Part shown: positions 1-6,553 of the stretch, in pieces
How positions within the stretch are numbered: position 1 is the stretch's first letter
Layout: every line of letters begins with the position of its first letter
Origin: Bacteroidales bacterium
GTDB taxonomy: Bacteria; Bacteroidota; Bacteroidia; Bacteroidales; F082
Direction: 5' to 3'
Assembly (NCBI GenBank): GCA_023229245.1
Contig: JALNZU010000060.1
Span: 1-9,452 of the forward strand
Length of the DNA stretch: 9,452 nucleotides
Program-made: the position numbers and the translations under genes
The notes under the pieces: model-generated
The model's input: only the letters and a program-made list of their open reading frames with translations
The model's database searches: none
What the model was told of the DNA's origin: nothing

Positions 1-6
1 TTATCA

Positions 7-315
7 ATGAAGGCGTAGTATCAACACGGCCTCATCGCTTGATCTTACAGTTAGCTCAATCTACTTATTACCACCTGATATTTCTTTTAACTCACATTTT
101 GTACTTCATCCACCGTTAGCTTTTTTTAGAATATCTTTTTTCACTATCGTCTATTAAAATTTGTTAAATCATGTCATATCTATCTTATGTACAATGCAAT
201 AATATATAAAAACATTGTCGCCCTTTTGAAGTTTGTTTTCTGGCGGTAGAAAGTTCATATGATGCGCAAAAAACTCATTAGATCAAAAAATAAGGGGGGG
301 GGGGGGGGGGGGGGG
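7..315 (+). mobile_element. Repeat element A, copy 1 (about 300 bp, ends in poly-G)
   Basis: This segment is about 95% identical by eye to 7306-7597, in the same orientation. The two copies differ by about a dozen substitutions and small indels, including 7 versus 8 T in one run. The pentamer TATCA stands immediately before it (2-6) and immediately after it (316-320), which looks like a 5-bp target duplication around an inserted element. The DNA on its right reads as the start of an AbiEii-like gene, so the element seems to have landed in that gene. I see no convincing terminal inverted repeats and no transposase inside. A short + strand frame starts at 259 (MMRKKLIRSKNKG) and runs into the G tract, but nothing supports it as a gene. 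The left boundary is uncertain because only six bases of flank are visible. Confidence 0.6.
294..315 (+). repeat. Homopolymer of 22 G at the end of element A
   Basis: Twenty-two consecutive G residues lie exactly at the right junction of element A copy 1. The second copy of A has only five G at the same place (7593-7597). Tracts of this length slip readily during replication and can also form quadruplex structures. Assembly or base-calling error cannot be excluded. Confidence 0.9.
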
Positions 316-447
316 TATCAGTATCGCCTGAATATTCAGCAACGCATAAATCATTTTTTCAAGTATGATTTTATCAATTCGCTTGTGGCTCTGATGTTTT
401 TTGAACTGATTCAACCACACTTCTGTAAAACACTTTTCTTTAATCAT
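316..447 (-). pseudogene. AbiEii-like nucleotidyltransferase toxin, N-terminal 44 codons only
   Basis: Reading the minus strand from the ATG at 447 gives 44 open codons beginning MIKEKCFTEVWLNQFKK, followed by RIDKIILEKMIYALLNIQ, up to the junction with element A. From memory this resembles the start of Bacteroidota AbiEii/AbiGii nucleotidyltransferase toxins, where a segment like LEKMIYALxxLE precedes the FxFKGGT nucleotidyltransferase motif. That catalytic part is absent: the frame passes into poly-C (the G tract read in reverse), and the window ends before any continuation could be seen. In the family this protein is the toxin partner of AbiEi in a phage-abortive type IV toxin-antitoxin pair. 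The ATG overlaps the stop of an upstream frame by 8 bp (440-447), as expected for a coupled antitoxin-toxin pair. The assignment rests on 44 residues, so it is probable rather than proven. Confidence 0.55.
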
Positions 448-486
448 CAATAATGTCTTTCACAAGGTAATACATATTGTTGGTCA
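440..486 (-). pseudogene. Last codons of the gene upstream of the AbiEii-like remnant (possible AbiEi tail)
   Basis: Upstream of the AbiEii-like start the minus strand reads TNNMYYLVKDIIDD and a stop at 440-442, overlapping the next ATG. The frame is cut at 487 by module B. The 8-bp stop-start overlap suggests it was the antitoxin gene of the same pair. Fourteen residues are too few to identify it, so AbiEi is inferred from position only. Confidence 0.3.
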
Positions 487-636
487 TGAACTGCCTGAGC
501 TTTTGATGCTGTATTTACCACTCTAATCTTTATAAAAACACTCCTTAGTGCGGTAAATTTACTTAAATAAAACATTAAACCACTGAAATACAATGATTAA
601 AAAACGCACTAAATTTAAAGGAAAACAAGTCAGGAT
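487..636 (-). mobile_element. Module B, copy 1: 5' end of an IS transposase gene with its leader
   Basis: These 150 bp match 7158-7307 at roughly 93-95% by eye, in the same orientation. On the minus strand copy 2 holds a transposase start (MKIRVVNTASKAPAVQ). Here the start codon is ATA instead of ATG and the peptide reads KIRVVNTASKAQAVH before running into unrelated sequence. Both copies stop matching at the same base (487 and 7158), so the two losses share a breakpoint. The outer edge, with CAAGTCAGGAT, may be the original IS terminus. It is non-functional. Confidence 0.6.
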
Positions 637-650
637 AGATATACTTTTTT

Positions 651-731
651 AGATTCCTCACTGCGTTCGGAATGACATCAGGTAGTTGGGGTAAGGAGTT
701 CTACGAAATGTCGAGCGTCAGCGAGAAATCT
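651..731. repeat. R1: short form of the palindromic repeat
   Basis: The left arm (651-676) and right arm (about 705-731) are imperfect inverted copies of each other (AGATTCCTCACTG on the left; the right arm in reverse complement begins AGATTTCTCGCTGACG). The short form lacks the inner perfect hairpin of R2, R4, R5 and R6. It is nearly identical to R3. Confidence 0.8.
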
Positions 732-827
732 CACATACAATTCTTTACGACTGCTTGATGCCTGAAGAATCATTTGTATTAGTATCAGTTTGTTAGAGTT
801 TATTACTGAATAAAGTACTTCCGTTCC

Positions 828-1064
828 TTAGTGTTTCATGAGTTTCTGTACCCGCCAGCGTTCGCCGTCCCAGAGGCGTACCAAGTACAGCCCTGCCGGA
901 TAAGACTCCAATGCTATCTGATGAAAACGTCCCTTAGCCGGTGCCTCATACAGCGTACGCCCTGTCGGACTAATGAGTTGCAGCTGCATAAAAGCTTGAA
1001 TGTCGTGCTCGAGAAGCTCTTTCCATTCATAAAAACCAGAAATGTACTTTTTTAGATTCCTCAC
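828..1064 (-). pseudogene. CTD1: orphan T9SS type A sorting-domain segment
   Basis: The minus strand is open for 78 codons from a GTG at 1064. Roughly the last 65 codons read as most of a T9SS C-terminal sorting domain: FYEWKELLEHDIQ, then MQLQLISPTGRTLYEAP, GRFHQIALESYPAGLYLVRL and a basic tail QKLMKH with stop at 828. In the family this domain docks exported proteins to the T9SS translocon, where it is cleaved. The usual opening motif (YPNPT or similar) is missing; its place is taken by palindrome R2, whose reverse translation gives VRNLKKYIS. There is no signal peptide and no cargo, and the upstream frame meets a stop inside the R2 hairpin. I therefore read it as a detached 3' gene end rather than a gene. 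It differs from CTD3 by one residue (T for K after TGR). Confidence 0.75.
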
Positions 1065-1189
1065 TGTGTTCGGAATGACATCAGGTAGTTGGGATAAGGA
1101 GTTCTACACATAGGCGGCTGCGCCGCCTATGTGTAGAACTCCCTGTTTGTAAAAAAATCCACATCATTTCATGCGTCAGCGGGAAATCT
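1054..1189. repeat. R2: long form palindrome with inner 21-bp perfect hairpin
   Basis: Outer imperfect arms (1054-1079 and about 1163-1189) enclose a perfect inner hairpin at 1098-1142: 21-bp arms with loop TGC at 1119-1121. The GC-rich stem centre is GGCGGC/GCCGCC. No T-tract follows on either strand, so a canonical terminator is not supported. The left arm also supplies the spurious GTG start of CTD1. Confidence 0.9.
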
Positions 1190-1285
1190 CACACACGATT
1201 CTTTACGACTGCTTGATACCTGAAGAATCATTTGTGTTAGTATCAGTTTGTTAGAGTTTATTACTGAATAAAGTACTTCCGTTCC

Positions 1286-1522
1286 TTAGTGTTTCATGAG
1301 TTTCTGTACCCGCCAGCGTTCTCCGTCCCAGAGGCGTACCAAGTACAGCCCTGCCGGATAAGACTCCAATGCTATCTGATGAAAACGTCCCTTAGCCGGT
1401 GCCTCATACAGCTTACGCCCTGTCGGACTGATGAGTTGCAGCTGCGTGAAAACATGAAGGTTATGCTCGAGAAGCTCTATCCATTCATAAAAATTAGAGA
1501 TGTATTTTTTTAGATTCCTCAC
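1286..1522 (-). pseudogene. CTD2: orphan T9SS sorting-domain segment
   Basis: This 78-codon frame is built like CTD1, starting at a GTG inside R3. The core from LQLISPTGRKLYEAP to QKLMKH is identical in protein sequence to CTD3. The part before it has diverged (NFYEWIELLEHNLHVFTQ against GFYEWKELLEHDIQAFMQ in CTD3). The difference at the N-terminal side, where the sorting-domain fold starts, alongside an unchanged core is the reverse of what uniform drift would give. It has no signal peptide, no cargo and no YPNPT-type motif, so it is a detached domain segment. Confidence 0.75.
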
Positions 1523-1592
1523 TGCGTTCGGAATGACTACAGGTAGTTGGGGTAAGGAGTTCTACGAAATGTCGAGCGTCAGCGAGAAATCT
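1512..1592. repeat. R3: short form palindrome
   Basis: This is nearly identical to R1, apart from a small CATC/CTAC difference beside the left arm. It has outer arms only and no inner hairpin. Its offset from R1 is 861 bp, the period of the higher-order duplication. Confidence 0.8.
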
Positions 1593-1687
1593 CACATACA
1601 ATTCTTTACGACTGCTTGATGCCTGAAGAATCATTTATTCTACTATCAGTTTGTAAGAGTTAATACTGAATAAAGTACTTCCGTTCC

Positions 1688-1924
1688 TTAGTGTTTCATT
1701 AGTTTCTGTACCCGCCAGCGTTCTCCGTCCCAGAGGCGTACCAAGTACAGCCCTGCCGGATAAGACTCCAATGCTATCTGATGAAAACGTCCCTTAGCCG
1801 GTGCCTCATACAGCTTACGCCCTGTCGGACTAATGAGTTGCAGCTGCATAAAAGCTTGAATGTCGTGCTCGAGAAGCTCTTTCCATTCATAAAAACCAGA
1901 AATGTACTTTTTTAGATTCCTCAC
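1688..1924 (-). pseudogene. CTD3: orphan T9SS sorting-domain segment
   Basis: This has the same organisation as CTD1: GTG start inside R4, GFYEWKELLEHDIQAFMQ, LQLISPTGRKLYEAP, SYPAGLYLVRLWDGERW, QKLMKH, stop at 1688. It is the copy most like CTD1 (one residue different). It is the copy nearest the protease gene, and its 3' flank (1593-1648) carries the same bases as the protease stop region. It lacks signal peptide, cargo and the SPNPT/YPNPT-type opening motif, so expression as a working protein is unlikely. Confidence 0.75.
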
Positions 1925-2049
1925 TGTGTTCGGAATGACATCAGGTAGTTGGGATAAGGAGTTCTACACATAGGCGGCTGCGCCGCCTATGTGTAGAACT
2001 CCCTGTTTGTAAAAAAATCCACGTCATTTCATGCGTCAGCGAGAAATCT
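1914..2049. repeat. R4: long form palindrome just downstream of the protease
   Basis: This is nearly identical to R2. The inner hairpin spans 1958-2002 with perfect 21-bp arms and a TGC loop (1979-1981). It starts about 43 bp after the protease stop codon in transcriptional order, so it would lie in the 3' end of the mRNA and could protect or shorten it. It lacks a T-run, so intrinsic termination is not shown. Confidence 0.9.
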
Positions 2050-2091
2050 CACACACGATTCTTTACGACTGCTTGATGCCTGAAGAATCAT

Positions 2092-4614
2092 TTATTCTAC
2101 TATCAATTTTCCGGTTAGAACTCCGTCTTGGTATATTATTCGTACCAAGTAAACTCCCTCTTTCCATCCTGCTGTTTGTATTCTGGCATTTCGACCACGT
2201 AATCCGGTTTGTTTGGTTTGTAATAGATTCGATCCTGAGTAAACCTCTAAATCCCATAAGGTGTTTTCATTAAAAGTCGTTTCGGTAGTGTTGGATTCAA
2301 TAGTGATAAAAGTTTCTCCACTAGTTGGGTTAGGAGAAAGTAGCATGCGAGTAGCACCTGTTCCTGGCACAACCCAGCCTGTACGAGTAAGCCAGACGCT
2401 TTCGCCACAATTGTTTCCTGCTTTAACGGCAACACCAAATTGAGCCTGAACATTAGCAGGTATTTTTATAGTTTTTACCGTTATCCAATTAGTCCCTTGT
2501 CCACTAATAATAGTTCCGCCATCAACTTGCCATGTATAATAAGTAGAACTGGGATGTGGTGTAACCCTAAAATCATAATAAGAATCATTACCAAACTCCA
2601 TTCCATTGTTCCAAAACGGGATAATATCAGTGGGAGTAACTGGTATCCCTGCCCAAATATTTTTTGAAGGCAAGGTAAAGCTGCAAGATCCATGTACTAC
2701 TTGAGCGGTTATCCAGCCGCTACCGCTAATATTTGGGCTAGCTGCCTTTACAGTATAGCTAGCTGTACCCTGACCACTCACGTAGAGCAGGTTACTGCTA
2801 TGGCTCCACGTAACAGAAGCGCTAGAAGGAAGATTGTTAAGTGTAAATATGGTATTAGAGGAGCAGACAGTAGAGGGGCCTGTTATTGAAATAGTAGAAA
2901 CTAATGCTTTAAAAACCGCTTTATAAGCGTTTAATCTACCATAACCAAGTTCGTTGCAAAAACCATTTACATACGCATACCCTCCTACCTTATCAGTTGT
3001 TGAAGTGAGAATATCAAATACTTGCTGTTGCGACAAATTTGGATTTACTGATAGTATCAAAGCTGCTACAGCCGCAACTTGTGGGCATGAATATGATGTC
3101 CCACCAAAACGACCAGTATATGACAAATAATTAACACCAGCATCGGGGCAAAACGTGTTAACTCCGGGCAATAATCCACAATCATTTTCATGAAAAGGAT
3201 TATACCCAGCATTACCCGGAATATCAATAGACCATGCCTCAAAGGTTTCGGTTGCAATCTGACATGAGTAGGCACGATGTGATGGTGCCACTATATCAAT
3301 TAGCTGGTTGTTAGAACTTGAAGGATTACCAAGTGGACTATAGTATGCTTTTAAATCATATCTATCTGATGCCCCTACCGTTAAAACTCCCGATACGTTT
3401 ACATTGCTTGGAAAATGAACAAAACCATTATTTACTATATTGTTCCCAGCTGAAAAAACAACAATACAACCAAGACCATTTCTACCCTGAGTTGTTGCTT
3501 CAATTATAGCATCTTTAATCACAGGATATAAATTGGGATTATCAGAATTATAGCCCCAACTATTTGATATAATATGTGCGCCATTTTCATGGGCAAAAGT
3601 TATAGCATCTGCCAATTTTTCAGGTGTTATTCCTGTACCATCAGACTTAAATATCCGAATAGGCATTATCTTACAATTTGGTGCTATTCCTGTAATACCC
3701 TCATTATTATTCTGTGTTGCTGCTATTATACCAGCACAGGCGTTACCATGATTATCATTTCCAGTTGGTGAAGGGTTATTAGGGTCTCCTCCTGCGAAAT
3801 TACTACCCTTTAAACGTACTTGACGTGAGTTAGGTAGGTCAGGATGATTTGATGTTACCCCCTGATCAAGTACAGCTATAATAATATTGCTGCTCCCCTT
3901 GGTAATTGACCAAGCTTCTGGCGCATCAATATCCGCATCAATTGTTCCTGAATGCCCATCGGCAAGTAGCTGGCCAGTATTATGCAATGAGAACTGATAG
4001 GTAAAGTATGGGTCATTAGGAATAACTTGATGTTGATGTAACTCCATTTCGCAAATAAAATTGGGATGACTGAAACGAGTTAAGCCACTCTCCTGATAAG
4101 AATTGGCAATCTCTAACGCGTTTGAACCAACCTGTACCTTTATAAGTTGGTAAAGTTCAGTAATTTTAACAACTTCAACTTTATGCTTTTTATGTAACTT
4201 CTGAATCTCATTCTGCGGTACATTATCGTTAAATTTTACTAGGAATTCATCGGTAAATCCCAACTCCAACCCTGTAGTTATCTTATAAACCGGATTACAC
4301 GATTTCACGTCTGTTTGTCTCTGAATTTTAGCCTGATATAATCTTTTTTCATTTGCAGAAAAAGTAATTATACAGGTGCTGTCATCTTTCCATTCTATTA
4401 CATGATCTTCAAGCTCTGAGTACAGTGAAATTCGTTCTTTATCGGATTTCTTGTTTTCCACATATCTTACAATGAGTTTATTGTCATGTTCATTAAGATA
4501 TATTTTCTCATTGTAAGCATAGTAAAACTTCGCTTCATTAATGTGGGTAAAACCCATAATTACAACAAATGAAAGAAATAGAAATGCGATAATAGTTGCT
4601 AATCTTTTTTTCAT
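2092..4614 (-). CDS. Secreted S8 (subtilisin-like) serine protease with T9SS sorting domain
   Basis: This 840-residue protein starts at ATG 4614, chosen because a clear signal peptide (MKKRLATIIAFLFLSFVV) begins there; the frame stays open 12 codons further upstream. Residues about 118-190 look like the propeptide region usual in this family (EFLVKFNDNVPQNEIQ, then ANSYQESGLTRFSHPNF). The catalytic triad is visible as Asp250 (AVLDQGV), His289 (NDNHGNACAGI) and Ser507 (GGTSYSCPQVAA), with oxyanion Asn391 (SAGNN). GTSYSCPQ replaces the common GTSMAxP but keeps the serine. Two Ig/PKD-like modules follow (about 573-658 and 675-748). The C-terminal sorting domain opens with LSPNPTSGE at about 759 and ends GVYLVRIIYQDG...KLIVE. 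It is likely exported across the outer membrane by the T9SS and released or anchored there; the substrate is unknown. It is the last gene of a four-gene run, 19 bp after the preceding frame. Confidence 0.93.
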   Translation of the reverse strand: MKKRLATIIAFLFLSFVVIMGFTHINEAKFYYAYNEKIYLNEHDNKLIVRYVENKKSDKERISLYSELEDHVIEWKDDSTCIITFSANEKRLYQAKIQRQTDVKSCNPVYKITTGLELGFTDEFLVKFNDNVPQNEIQKLHKKHKVEVVKITELYQLIKVQVGSNALEIANSYQESGLTRFSHPNFICEMELHQHQVIPNDPYFTYQFSLHNTGQLLADGHSGTIDADIDAPEAWSITKGSSNIIIAVLDQGVTSNHPDLPNSRQVRLKGSNFAGGDPNNPSPTGNDNHGNACAGIIAATQNNNEGITGIAPNCKIMPIRIFKSDGTGITPEKLADAITFAHENGAHIISNSWGYNSDNPNLYPVIKDAIIEATTQGRNGLGCIVVFSAGNNIVNNGFVHFPSNVNVSGVLTVGASDRYDLKAYYSPLGNPSSSNNQLIDIVAPSHRAYSCQIATETFEAWSIDIPGNAGYNPFHENDCGLLPGVNTFCPDAGVNYLSYTGRFGGTSYSCPQVAAVAALILSVNPNLSQQQVFDILTSTTDKVGGYAYVNGFCNELGYGRLNAYKAVFKALVSTISITGPSTVCSSNTIFTLNNLPSSASVTWSHSSNLLYVSGQGTASYTVKAASPNISGSGWITAQVVHGSCSFTLPSKNIWAGIPVTPTDIIPFWNNGMEFGNDSYYDFRVTPHPSSTYYTWQVDGGTIISGQGTNWITVKTIKIPANVQAQFGVAVKAGNNCGESVWLTRTGWVVPGTGATRMLLSPNPTSGETFITIESNTTETTFNENTLWDLEVYSGSNLLQTKQTGLRGRNARIQTAGWKEGVYLVRIIYQDGVLTGKLIVE

Positions 4615-4633
4615 GGCTTTGAATTTTAAATGG

Positions 4634-5095
4634 CTAATAGGTAGAGGCATATTTTATTATAACCTGTTTTGCATTATTAAAATCTGCTTGATTAATATCA
4701 GATGTACACATGTTAATAACCTTTTCTTCCTTAAAAGCGTACCTATAAGTAAATTTGATTTTTAGTCGAGAAGAAACAGATGTTGGGAAATAAGCAGAAT
4801 TTCTAAAATTTTGAAAATATTGCTCAGGAATTTTTTAAAGAGTGTCAGATGTATTAGATATAACCGAAGCTGGCATTTTATAGGTATCATCAGATAGGTT
4901 GTAGGTTATTAACGTGTCCTTCAAATCACCTGTTATAATAACATAGCCAATTCTGTAGTGATGGTTAATGGTACATGGGTCAAAACCCACAATGCAACCT
5001 TCAGTTTGCTTTAGAATGCTATCGTCCCTTTTGCAACTAAAAACTGTGATTAAGACTGCTATAAATATAAATAAATTCTGTTTAAGAGTATTCAT
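4634..5095 (-). pseudogene. Lipoprotein paralog with a single nonsense codon
   Basis: The ATG at 5095 overlaps the stop of the upstream gene (ATGA). The product has a lipoprotein signal (MNTLKQNLFIFIAVLITVFS, Cys21) followed by KRDD, the kind of charged stretch linked to surface export of Bacteroidota lipoproteins. The frame stops at 4835-4837 after 86 codons, where the paralog at 5092-5571 has TAT (Tyr) and this copy has TAA. Past that stop the same frame continues open as KIPEQYFQNFRNSAYFP and on to QVIIKYASTY with a stop at 4634, closely paralleling the paralog. It is therefore a 153-residue gene broken by one base change, unless the stop is read through or is a sequencing error. A secreted 86-residue truncated form is possible. 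The family function is unknown to me. Confidence 0.8.
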
Positions 5096-5571
5096 CGAGA
5101 TGTAACATTGGGATAATATTTGGTTGCTGACTTAATGATTACCTGAGGGTATGATAAAAAAAGGATATCTGTCGTACATAGGTTGAATATCAGTTCATTA
5201 TCTTTTGCAAGCGAATATGAAAACATGATTCTGTAATTATAGCGTAATGTATCTGAGAAAAATGGCCAATTTCTAAAATTTTGAAAATATTGCTCAGGAA
5301 TTTTATAAAGAGTGTCAGATGTATTAGATATAACCGAAGCTGGCATTTTATAGATATTATCAGATAGGTTGTAGGTTATCAAAGTGTCCTTCAAATCACC
5401 TGTTATAATAACATAGCCAATTCTATAGTGATGGTTAATGGTACATGGGTCAAAACCCACGATATAACCCTCTGTATGTATTAAATCATTATCATCCTTT
5501 TTGCAGCCAATATTTGTGGTCATTGCTATTAAAAGAGATAGCACTATATGTTTATAGCTTTTCATATTCAT
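5092..5571 (-). CDS. Small lipoprotein of unknown function (intact paralog)
   Basis: This is a 159-residue protein. A signal peptide (MNMKSYKHIVLSLLIAM) leads to the lipobox TNIGC with Cys23, followed by KKDDND, which resembles a Bacteroidota lipoprotein surface-export signal. The middle contains EGYIVGFDPCTINHHYR and YVIITGDLKDTLITYNL. The end, FNLCTTD...PQVIIKSATKY, is predicted beta-rich by eye. The start could also be Met3. The central segment is about 97% identical in DNA to the next gene, while the two ends are quite different. It starts 8 bp after the upstream gene's stop and overlaps the downstream start by 4 bp, so translation is probably coupled within the protease operon. I recognise no enzyme motif; a surface-exposed accessory or binding role is inference only. 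Confidence 0.85.
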   Translation of the reverse strand: MNMKSYKHIVLSLLIAMTTNIGCKKDDNDLIHTEGYIVGFDPCTINHHYRIGYVIITGDLKDTLITYNLSDNIYKMPASVISNTSDTLYKIPEQYFQNFRNWPFFSDTLRYNYRIMFSYSLAKDNELIFNLCTTDILFLSYPQVIIKSATKYYPNVTSR

Positions 5572-5578
5572 AATGAAT

Positions 5579-6010
5579 TTACTTTAAACGGTTAAATACT
5601 AAAAACTCATTTTCAGAATAAAAAAGCTTTAGCTCTGGTTCTAGTATGGAAAATTGAAAAACCTTTGTAAGAGCATCCGTAAATAATGCTCCATCCCCTT
5701 CTTCTAGCACATAGGTTGCAAGCACTCCATTATGAAAAGACAGTTTATTATTTGATACAACATAAGTTTTTGATAATAAATTTATTGTAGATTTCCCACT
5801 AAACGTCCCGTCTTCCCTAAATGTCATTATATAGCACTCTTCACAATCTTTAGGTTCAATTTCCTTTACATTATTTGTTTTCGCGTCTCCAAACCCAACG
5901 CATTTCCATGATCCGACAACCGAATAGTCCATTGCAGAATCTTTTCTGCATCCCATCAAACTCATTATCAGAAGAAAAGAAATTAGTAGCAATAATTTTT
6001 TTGTTTTCAT
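5579..6010 (-). CDS. META/HslJ-like small lipoprotein
   Basis: This is a 143-residue protein. The signal peptide MKTKKLLLLISFLLIMS leads to the lipobox SLMGC with Cys21, followed by RKDS. The mature part has the pattern of META-domain or lipocalin-like small lipoproteins of Bacteroidota: VGSWKCVGFGDAKTN, PKDCEECYIMTFREDGTFSG, and a final LKLFYSENEFLVFNRL. Proteins of this type are beta-barrel-like and poorly characterised. The C-E-E-C pair (in DCEECY) is seen in relatives I recall, and could form a disulfide in the periplasm or at the surface. It is the first gene of the four-gene run that ends with the protease. Function is not known; the fold assignment is moderately sure. Confidence 0.85.
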   Translation of the reverse strand: MKTKKLLLLISFLLIMSLMGCRKDSAMDYSVVGSWKCVGFGDAKTNNVKEIEPKDCEECYIMTFREDGTFSGKSTINLLSKTYVVSNNKLSFHNGVLATYVLEEGDGALFTDALTKVFQFSILEPELKLFYSENEFLVFNRLK

Positions 6011-6106
6011 GGCATTTTCTTTTAAAGTTATTACTTCATTTAGTTGTTTGCATCTAGTTAAAACCTTTTATTTCAACGCTTTTCAATAATTTTTTCTTCT
6101 TTTACT

Positions 6107-6114
6107 CAAAGATA
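6107..6114 (-). promoter_or_regulatory. Possible -7 element for the lipoprotein-protease operon
   Basis: On the minus strand TATCTTTG matches the Bacteroidota -7 consensus TAnnTTTG exactly, about 97 bp before the first start codon (6010). I do not see a good TTTG -33 element at the expected spacing, so the call is weak. The rest of 6011-6300 is AT-rich with no recognisable gene. Confidence 0.3.
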
Positions 6115-6322
6115 GCATTTTAATAAATGATGGGCTGAATTTCTTGTAGATGGATTGGTTCAAATACTAGAACTCACTAGATACAATACTGTTAATTGAA
6201 TTTTTTCATAGTACCTGTTTTTGTTCTTAAAATAGATTTAAATGAAAGATGATATTGATATTAAAAAGGTTGCATGCGGGATATGTTATTAGTTTCCTTA
6301 AAATTAGAGAAATGCTTTTTTT

Positions 6323-6458
6323 AGATTCTTCACTGCGTTCGGAATGACATCAGGTAGTTGGGATAAGGAGTTCTACACATAGGCGGCTGAGCCGCCTATG
6401 TGTAGAACTCTCTGTTTGTAAAGAGCTCCACGTCATTTCATGCGTCAGCGAGAAATCT
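6323..6458. repeat. R5: long form palindrome upstream of the operon
   Basis: This is the same repeat as R2/R4. The inner hairpin spans 6368-6410 with perfect 20-bp arms and loop TGA (6388-6390). A short piece just before it (about 6298-6322) matches the 5' edge of a CTD unit like CTD2, so the repeat copy starts near 6298. Confidence 0.88.
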
Positions 6459-6553
6459 CACACACGATTCTTTACAACTGCTTGATGCCTGAAGAATCAT
6501 TTGTGTTAGTATCAGTTTGTTAGAGTTAATACTGAATAAAGTACTTCCGTTCC

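Larger units (their letters stand above)
651..2093. repeat. Higher-order tandem duplication, period about 861 bp
   Basis: R1-spacer-CTD1-R2-spacer (651-1233) corresponds to R3-spacer-CTD3-R4-spacer (1512-2093) at a constant offset of 860-861 bp. CTD2 occupies the slot after the first half. After the second half the corresponding slot holds the 3' end of the protease gene. The array therefore grew by duplicating a two-palindrome block, and its right edge coincides with the end of the protease. Confidence 0.8.

Noticed and set aside
259..453. Plus-strand 64-codon frame through the G tract with a glycine run
   Set aside because: Its poly-glycine comes from the homopolymer and its second half is antisense to the AbiEii-like frame. 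The sister copy of A encodes an unrelated continuation.
831..1513. Plus-strand frames opposite CTD1 and CTD2 (74 codons each)
   Set aside because: They are antisense shadows of the sorting-domain reading, which has recognisable protein sequence and silent-site divergence.
828..1924. Three 78-codon frames taken as independent small genes
   Set aside because: Their GTG starts lie in the palindrome arm, whose translation (VIPNxVRNL) is repeat-derived. The fourth copy is frameshifted there, and no export signal or cargo is present.
1098..2002. Inner hairpins of R2 and R4 as intrinsic terminators
   Set aside because: No T-run follows the stems on either strand, and copies also occur where no gene ends.
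651..2049. CRISPR array
   Set aside because: Repeats are long palindromes at 400-460 bp spacing, and the intervening DNA is itself repeated and coding-like rather than unique short spacers. No cas genes are present.
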